NCBI RefSeq assembly: GCF_900169175.1
Contig: NZ_FXZM01000004.1
Location: 1 to 64,000, forward strand
Direction of reading: 5' to 3'
Length of the DNA: 64,000 nt
From: Brevibacterium jeotgali
Lineage (GTDB): Bacteria > Actinomycetota > Actinomycetes > Actinomycetales > Brevibacteriaceae
Positions within the stretch are counted from its first letter, which is position 1, and each line of letters begins with the position of its first letter. Below, in pieces: positions 59,381-64,000 of this stretch. The notes under the pieces are model-generated. The model did not search any database. It saw only the letters and a program-made list of their open reading frames with translations, and was not told the DNA's origin. The translations under genes and the position numbers were made by a program.

Positions 59381-60574
59381 TCATACAACCGCGAATGACG
59401 GATTGACCCATTCGTACTCCTCGCCCGCGAAGGATCGGAGCACCGCTTCGAGGATGATCTGTGCACCGCGGACCGGTACCGCCATCCCGATCTGCTTCCT
59501 CACCGACTCCTTTGAGCCGCAGAACTCGAACGAGTCGGGGAACGTCTGCAGGCGTGCCCGTTCGCGATTGGTCAGGGCTCGTGGTTCCCCCCAGTGATAC
59601 ACATGTGTGCCGCCTCCGCCGGAGCCCGTCACCGTGTAGCTGGGCTTATCGGGATGAAGGCGTTTGTAGATCTGGGAGATTCGGGTCCGGGTGTTGATCT
59701 GAAGACGTTCAGGGAGATCCGCAGTGAAAGCATTCTCTCCGGGCTGAATGAGGTTGAGTCGCTCTATCACGTTGGCCGACTGGCGTGTGAGCTCCTGATT
59801 GGGGGCTGACGCCGGGATTTCCGAGAGCGCAGTGCGGGTGGACACGTCGACGTCGGCGTACGGGGCAGGCGACGGAACTCTGAAGTTCTTGTCCAGATCA
59901 TCGCGGATTCCAACAATTATGATCCGGTGGCGCGCCTGAGGCACCCCGTACTGCTCGAACTTGTAGAGATGGGGCGTCAGACGATACCCCGCAGCCCTCA
60001 TGTCCTTGAGGATCTGTTTGAAAGCCTCGCCCTCCTTGTTCGAAGAGAGCCCTCCTACGTTCTCTGCGATGAAGACGGCCGGCTGGAAGCGATCCAGCGC
60101 CTTAATCCCGTATGTGTACAGCGGACCGAACTCTCCGTCGAAGCCCTTCTTCTCGCCCACCTGTGAGAAGTCGTTGCAGGGGAATCCGAACGCGAGGGCA
60201 TCTATGCTTCCGCGGGCGGCGAGGTCGTCATAGTTGAGCGTCCGAATGTCACCGTGGAGTACGCTCGGCGAGTTCTCCCTGCCAACGACATTCTGAGAGT
60301 ACGTTCGGCACGTATCCCGGTCGAAGTCGTTGGACCACTGGTGCACGAAGCGGTATTCCTCATCATCGATCCGCGCCTGCAGTGCTCCCATCCCGAGGCC
60401 CCCCGGTCCACTGAAGAGCTCTCCGAGCCTGAAATCTCTGCGTCGGGAATCCTCCGTGGTTCGTTCGGCTGGCACGCGGTGCGGCACTACTGCCTGTTCG
60501 GCGGCTGCGAGGCTTGCTTCCAATGCCAGCTGCTTCTCTCGAAGCTCACGGGACTGCGAGTCGTGTGTGATCAC
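59381..60574 (-). CDS. C5-cytosine DNA methyltransferase (Dcm family)
   Basis: A 397-residue modification enzyme. Motif I is ELFSGPGGLGMG, motif IV is FGFPCNDFSQVG with catalytic Cys133 (the usual PCQ is PCN here), motif VI is ENVGG, motif VIII is QYGVPQARHRIIIVG and motifs IX-X are NRERARLQTFPDSF and IGMAVP. It methylates cytosine in DNA, presumably protecting the site cut by the downstream nuclease. A 50-residue charged N-terminal helix precedes motif I. The GTG at 60574 follows AAGGAG by 10 nt; an ATG at 60697 would extend it by 41 residues but has no ribosome site. It diverges from the Z1 gene. Confidence 0.92.
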   Translation of the reverse strand: MITHDSQSRELREKQLALEASLAAAEQAVVPHRVPAERTTEDSRRRDFRLGELFSGPGGLGMGALQARIDDEEYRFVHQWSNDFDRDTCRTYSQNVVGRENSPSVLHGDIRTLNYDDLAARGSIDALAFGFPCNDFSQVGEKKGFDGEFGPLYTYGIKALDRFQPAVFIAENVGGLSSNKEGEAFKQILKDMRAAGYRLTPHLYKFEQYGVPQARHRIIIVGIRDDLDKNFRVPSPAPYADVDVSTRTALSEIPASAPNQELTRQSANVIERLNLIQPGENAFTADLPERLQINTRTRISQIYKRLHPDKPSYTVTGSGGGGTHVYHWGEPRALTNRERARLQTFPDSFEFCGSKESVRKQIGMAVPVRGAQIILEAVLRSFAGEEYEWVNPSFAVV

Positions 60575-60930
60575 CTGTCGTGTGCTCCTTGCCTGTGTGG
60601 TCGGCGTGCGCCCCGTTTCCTCACAGTGGCGGTGCGTCGCGATCGTGACCATACACGAGGCCACAGACATAAGCAGCTCGCGAGAAGGGACCTGCATCTA
60701 GTCCACGGATCCCATGCTCGAGCCGATGGTCGTGAGGTTGCAGCGGTGACATGAGGCAGATCCCCGGTCTGTGCGCATCACTGCGAAAAAGTCCGCTCCT
60801 GGCCCCGGATGAGGCGTGAGGGGCATCCGAGCAGATTCGTAGAGAGATTCGCGCAACTTCAACTTACGTACGATCTCTGAGAGTGATTCGTGGTTAGCAT
60901 GACAGTGCACGGTCGAACGAAAGAGGAAAA
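60575..60930. other. Divergent promoter region of the defence island
   Basis: The 356-nt gap, or 233 nt if the methyltransferase starts at 60697, must hold both promoters. TACGAT near 60868 and TAGCAT near 60896 are possible -10 elements for the Z1 gene, but neither has a convincing -35. No small controller (C protein) gene is seen. Confidence 0.4.
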
Positions 60931-63600
60931 TTGGGCGCTTACTCGGAATCAGTCCGGTCGATGATCGACAATGCTCGCCGGGCGAATCGCCTCTCGTTCG
61001 ACGAGGCGGTCCTGCAGACCAGGGAGCAGCTGAGACTCCTCCAGCCGGCCGCGCTCGAGGATCTGGATGCGCTCGTGGCCGAGCATGAGGCTGAAGTCGC
61101 CCATGCGACGAAGCTCTCGGAGAAGTCGACCTCTTTCGTCAAGGACGACATTGCACGCGGGTGGTACACCCCGCATACGCGGCCGGATGGTGTTTGGGAG
61201 AAGCTCCGTAACCGGATGTCCCATGGTGGTCTGGCCGACGCCGTTGGCTCTATCGATGAGTCGAGCGATGCCATCGTGGCGCATCTCGCCGAGCCGAACG
61301 TCTCTGACGATCTGCGGAAGGGTCTGGTAATCGGGAACGTCCAGTCAGGTAAGACCGCAAACTATGCCGCGGTGATCGCTAAAGCGCTGGATGAGGGATA
61401 CAAACTGGTCATCGTCATGTCCGGAGTCCATTCGAACCTCCGAAGGCAGACTCAGCGTCGGCTCGAAAGAGATCTCGGGACTGACGAGGACAATGCGGAT
61501 TGGTTCCGCCTCACGTCGGTCGACGGCGATATCGGTCGGGCGGACATCAAGAACGCCGCGAACATCGTCGATACCAACAGCCGCACGATCGCGGTCGTCA
61601 AGAAGAACTCGCGCAGGCTGAGCAATCTGCGCGACTTCCTCCGCGCCGTCGATCCGGGAACCATGCAGCGGACGCCCATCCTGATCATCGATGACGAGTC
61701 GGATCAGGCGACTCCCGATGCGTCGACAGACAGTGCCGAGTCACCGACGGCGATCAATCTTCGGATGCGAGAGATCTGGGACGAAGTCAGCAACGGTACG
61801 TACGCCGGTTACACCGCGACACCCTTCGCGAACGTCTTCATGGACCCCGCTGAGGCTGGGGATCTCTATCCGTCCAATTTCCTATCGGTGATGCCGACGC
61901 CGGACACGTACTTCGGCGCTGAGCGGCTGTTCGGACTTTCAGACGCATCGATAGAGGCTCCGGACGTGATTCGGTATATAGCTGACGCGGAGCTCGAGCA
62001 CCTCCTCCCACGGACAGCCAAGGACGCAGCTGACTTCGAACCGCAGGTGACTGAGTCGCTTGCAGAGGCGATCCGATGGTTCATCGTCGCAGCGGCGGTC
62101 CGTCGGATTCGAGGACAGGCGACTAAGCACTCGACGATGCTCATTCATACGACGCATCGCGTCGACCCCCACTTCCTCATGCGCGATGAAGTGAATCGTT
62201 TCCTGAAGCCGCTCCAAGACGAGGCGCTGGATGGGGAGACGGACTCGTTCTACGACGTCTTCCACGCAGAGATGAACCGAGCCGCTGAGCTGGACACAGG
62301 CGATGGCCCTGCGCCTACCTGGCCGAGTGTGAAGGCTGAGATCCCGAATGTGCTCCGCACGCTGAAGGTCGCTGTCGACAACGGCTCAGCGGACGAATCA
62401 GAGAGACTCGACTACGAGACCGACCCCGCTCAGACGGTGATCGTGATCGGCGGAGGGACTCTGTCTCGTGGACTGACACTCGAAGGCCTGTTCGTCTCCT
62501 TCTTCACTCGCACGTCGAACACGTACGACACTCTCCTCCAGATGGGTCGCTGGTTCGGCTACCGGGCGGGATACGAGGACCTGCAGCGCATCTGGGTCAG
62601 CCCCGGGCTGGATAGCGACTATCGCTTTCTCGCGGCGGTTGAGTCGGATCTCCGCGTGGAGGTTGAGCGGATGGCTGCCGGGGGCCTCACACCCAGCCAG
62701 ATCGGGCTCAGGATCCGACAGCATCCCGGCCGGCTTCAGGTCACATCGAAGAACAAGATGAGGCACGTCGAGGAGGTCGAAGTGGACTTCGAGGGGCAGC
62801 AGTTCCAGACGACCAAGTTCGACGTCTCCGATCCGGACGCGCTTCTCGAATCAGCATCGTCCGTGCGTCAGTTCCTCTCCGGGCTGGCCTCATACGGTGC
62901 GGATCGCGCCGAGGATTCCGGGGCTGTGCTCTTCGACGGCGTGGAGGCTTCGAAGGTTCTCGGTTTTCTCGAGTCGTTCTCAGCACACGACGACCTTGAG
63001 GATCTTCTTGCCGGCGCGGTTCAGTGGACCAGGGAGAAGTTGCCGGAGCGGCCGTGGAATGTCGTTCTGGCGAACGGGTCGACAAGGGAAGAGTACCGGG
63101 TGGGTGATGTGACGGTGCATGCGGTGAATCGTGCTCCCCTCGCTGCGAATGAAGGAGGTTTCGGCGATCCGACGGTCAATATCCGAGCGCTGATGAGCGC
63201 GGGAGACCTGGTTTCCGATCTCGCGATTATGGGCCGGCTGAGTGGCAGTGACAGGCACCAGTTGACGAACAAGCGGCAGAAAGCGCTCCGAGCTCAGAAG
63301 GGTGTCGGAGATGGTCGCGGCCTACTCGTGCTGTATCCGATCAGCCGGTCATCCACTTCGTCGAGCAGGACGCGCCAGAAGATGGCGGACGTACTCGGCG
63401 CGGTCGATCCACGGCTGGTATCTCCGAATGAGCCTCCGATATTCGGCATCGGTCTCGTGACCCCGTTCGACGTGGACGGAGTCATCAGGAACAAGGGAAG
63501 CTATGTCGCAGTCCGTCCCCCCTATACGGATGATCCGGAGGACAGCGAGACGGAGACGATCATTGACGACGAACGAGATTTCGACGGTGGTTCAGCATGA
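60931..63600 (+). CDS. Z1-domain superfamily II helicase-like ATPase
   Basis: An 889-residue protein of the Z1 family found in restriction-modification and related defence operons. Walker A is GNVQSGKTAN near residue 134. The acidic motif II is ILIIDDESDQ near 253. YTATPFANVF near 292 is a motif III-like helicase block. The C-terminal lobe has GGGTLSRGLTLEG near 506 and QMGRWFGYRAGYEDL, the arginine-finger motif VI, near 536. The last 300 residues are unassigned. The likely role is ATP-driven movement or sensing on DNA for an attached nuclease. The start is TTG at 60931, supported by AAGAGG 4-5 nt upstream; ATG 60961 is the alternative. It is coupled by ATGA to the next gene. Confidence 0.85.
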   Translation: MGAYSESVRSMIDNARRANRLSFDEAVLQTREQLRLLQPAALEDLDALVAEHEAEVAHATKLSEKSTSFVKDDIARGWYTPHTRPDGVWEKLRNRMSHGGLADAVGSIDESSDAIVAHLAEPNVSDDLRKGLVIGNVQSGKTANYAAVIAKALDEGYKLVIVMSGVHSNLRRQTQRRLERDLGTDEDNADWFRLTSVDGDIGRADIKNAANIVDTNSRTIAVVKKNSRRLSNLRDFLRAVDPGTMQRTPILIIDDESDQATPDASTDSAESPTAINLRMREIWDEVSNGTYAGYTATPFANVFMDPAEAGDLYPSNFLSVMPTPDTYFGAERLFGLSDASIEAPDVIRYIADAELEHLLPRTAKDAADFEPQVTESLAEAIRWFIVAAAVRRIRGQATKHSTMLIHTTHRVDPHFLMRDEVNRFLKPLQDEALDGETDSFYDVFHAEMNRAAELDTGDGPAPTWPSVKAEIPNVLRTLKVAVDNGSADESERLDYETDPAQTVIVIGGGTLSRGLTLEGLFVSFFTRTSNTYDTLLQMGRWFGYRAGYEDLQRIWVSPGLDSDYRFLAAVESDLRVEVERMAAGGLTPSQIGLRIRQHPGRLQVTSKNKMRHVEEVEVDFEGQQFQTTKFDVSDPDALLESASSVRQFLSGLASYGADRAEDSGAVLFDGVEASKVLGFLESFSAHDDLEDLLAGAVQWTREKLPERPWNVVLANGSTREEYRVGDVTVHAVNRAPLAANEGGFGDPTVNIRALMSAGDLVSDLAIMGRLSGSDRHQLTNKRQKALRAQKGVGDGRGLLVLYPISRSSTSSSRTRQKMADVLGAVDPRLVSPNEPPIFGIGLVTPFDVDGVIRNKGSYVAVRPPYTDDPEDSETETIIDDERDFDGGSA

Positions 63601-64000
63601 GTGTTCGGGCGACGATTCAGCAGGCCCGCACCTTCGGCTCCATCCTGGGGGAGCGCGAGGCGCGCATTGCCCCATCTCCCGGACATGCAGACGGAAGCCG
63701 TGCGTGGTTCGGGACTGACTCCCAAGAGCGTCCTGTCGCCTACTTCGAGATCGGGGACCAGGCGCTGTCTCCGTTCGCAGTGAGCCAAGTCATTGACGTC
63801 GCTCCTGTTGAGACCGTGATCGAGGGCCAGCCGGAGGACGTCCGCGCGGCAAAGGTCACCTGCAGGGATTCGCGGCTGGACGATGTATTCATAGCTTTCA
63901 TGGACGACGTGACGTCACAGCTGGGAGAGCGGAGCGCCGTCGACGTGCTGTTGAACTCTGCAGCAGAGTGGAGGAACCTGCTCCGTGTCGTGAAACATGG
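63597..64000 (+). CDS. DUF4420-like PD-(D/E)XK-motif protein, N-terminal part
   Basis: The first 134 codons of a gene that leaves the window. It starts at ATG 63597, overlapping the Z1 stop. The readable part contains RAWFGTDSQERPVAYFEIGD near residue 37 and then VTCRDSRLDDVFIAFMDDVTSQLGE, followed by SAAEWRNLLRV; this matches the early part of the DUF4420 family, proteins with a PD-(D/E)XK nuclease core that are nearly always found behind Z1 genes. The catalytic motif would lie further on and cannot be checked. The gene should form one unit with Z1. Confidence 0.72.
   Translation, partial: MSVRATIQQARTFGSILGEREARIAPSPGHADGSRAWFGTDSQERPVAYFEIGDQALSPFAVSQVIDVAPVETVIEGQPEDVRAAKVTCRDSRLDDVFIAFMDDVTSQLGERSAVDVLLNSAAEWRNLLRVVKH

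Noticed and set aside
1..64000. tRNA, rRNA, riboswitch or phage attachment sites
   Set aside because: I looked through the intergenic gaps for CCA-ended cloverleaf patterns and integrase neighbours and found none. A dedicated covariance-model scan would be needed to exclude small RNAs.

Overview
The window is about 64 kb of high-GC DNA with actinobacterial character: GTG and TTG starts beside ATG, AGGAGG-type ribosome sites, many 4-nt ATGA gene overlaps, lipobox lipoproteins, and a flippase/polymerase exopolysaccharide system coupled to a bacterial tyrosine kinase. I infer a Gram-positive actinomycete, perhaps Micrococcales-like, but the genus cannot be fixed from the sequence. I see no rRNA, tRNA, CRISPR array, transposase or integrase.

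Layout. 1-3.7 kb: the end of an aldehyde dehydrogenase gene, a zinc alcohol dehydrogenase, an orphan TRAP solute-binding lipoprotein and a Panacea-like protein. 3.9-5.3 kb: a CobW/COG0523 metal-chaperone GTPase. 5.9-26.7 kb: a large exopolysaccharide locus. It holds two giant LuxR-type STAND-like regulators (5932-8733 and 14020-16791), a bacillosamine-type initiation module (4,6-dehydratase, sugar-phosphate transferase with an extra C-terminal domain, DegT aminotransferase), a protein that joins a Wzx-like flippase to a Wzy-like polymerase, a BY-kinase, a GT4 glycosyltransferase, a low-molecular-weight tyrosine phosphatase, and a tail module of ATP-grasp ligase, PLP decarboxylase and FemAB-like transferase. 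From 17 kb on, nearly all of these genes overlap and are probably translationally coupled.

27-45 kb: transport and catabolism genes. These are a MarR/MFS efflux pair with a clear operator, an SSS symporter with a tiny membrane partner, a TAXI-type TRAP transporter, a hydratase of the 2-keto-4-pentenoate family, an M20 amidohydrolase, a metal-dependent amidohydrolase, a Fic AMP-transferase behind a palindrome, and a GltS-like membrane protein.

45-58 kb: an apparently single regulon. An acyl-CoA ligase diverges from a single-chain biotin-dependent acyl-CoA carboxylase, a second acyl-CoA ligase and a TetR regulator. A convergent Dpp-type ABC importer follows. Four copies of a TTGAC-N6-GTCAA box, two in each promoter region, tie the two ends together. 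The likely job is import, CoA activation and carboxylation of a carboxylic acid or its conjugate.

58-64 kb: a restriction-modification/defence island, visibly less GC-rich, with an NgoFVII-like PLD endonuclease, a C5-cytosine methyltransferase, a divergent Z1-domain helicase-like ATPase and the start of a DUF4420-like PD-(D/E)XK protein that runs off the window. Two further sequence-level features stand out: a 58-60 nt hairpin present in two intergenic copies 13.8 kb apart, and repeated expansion of 13-18 bp tandem repeats at gene ends and in protein linkers.
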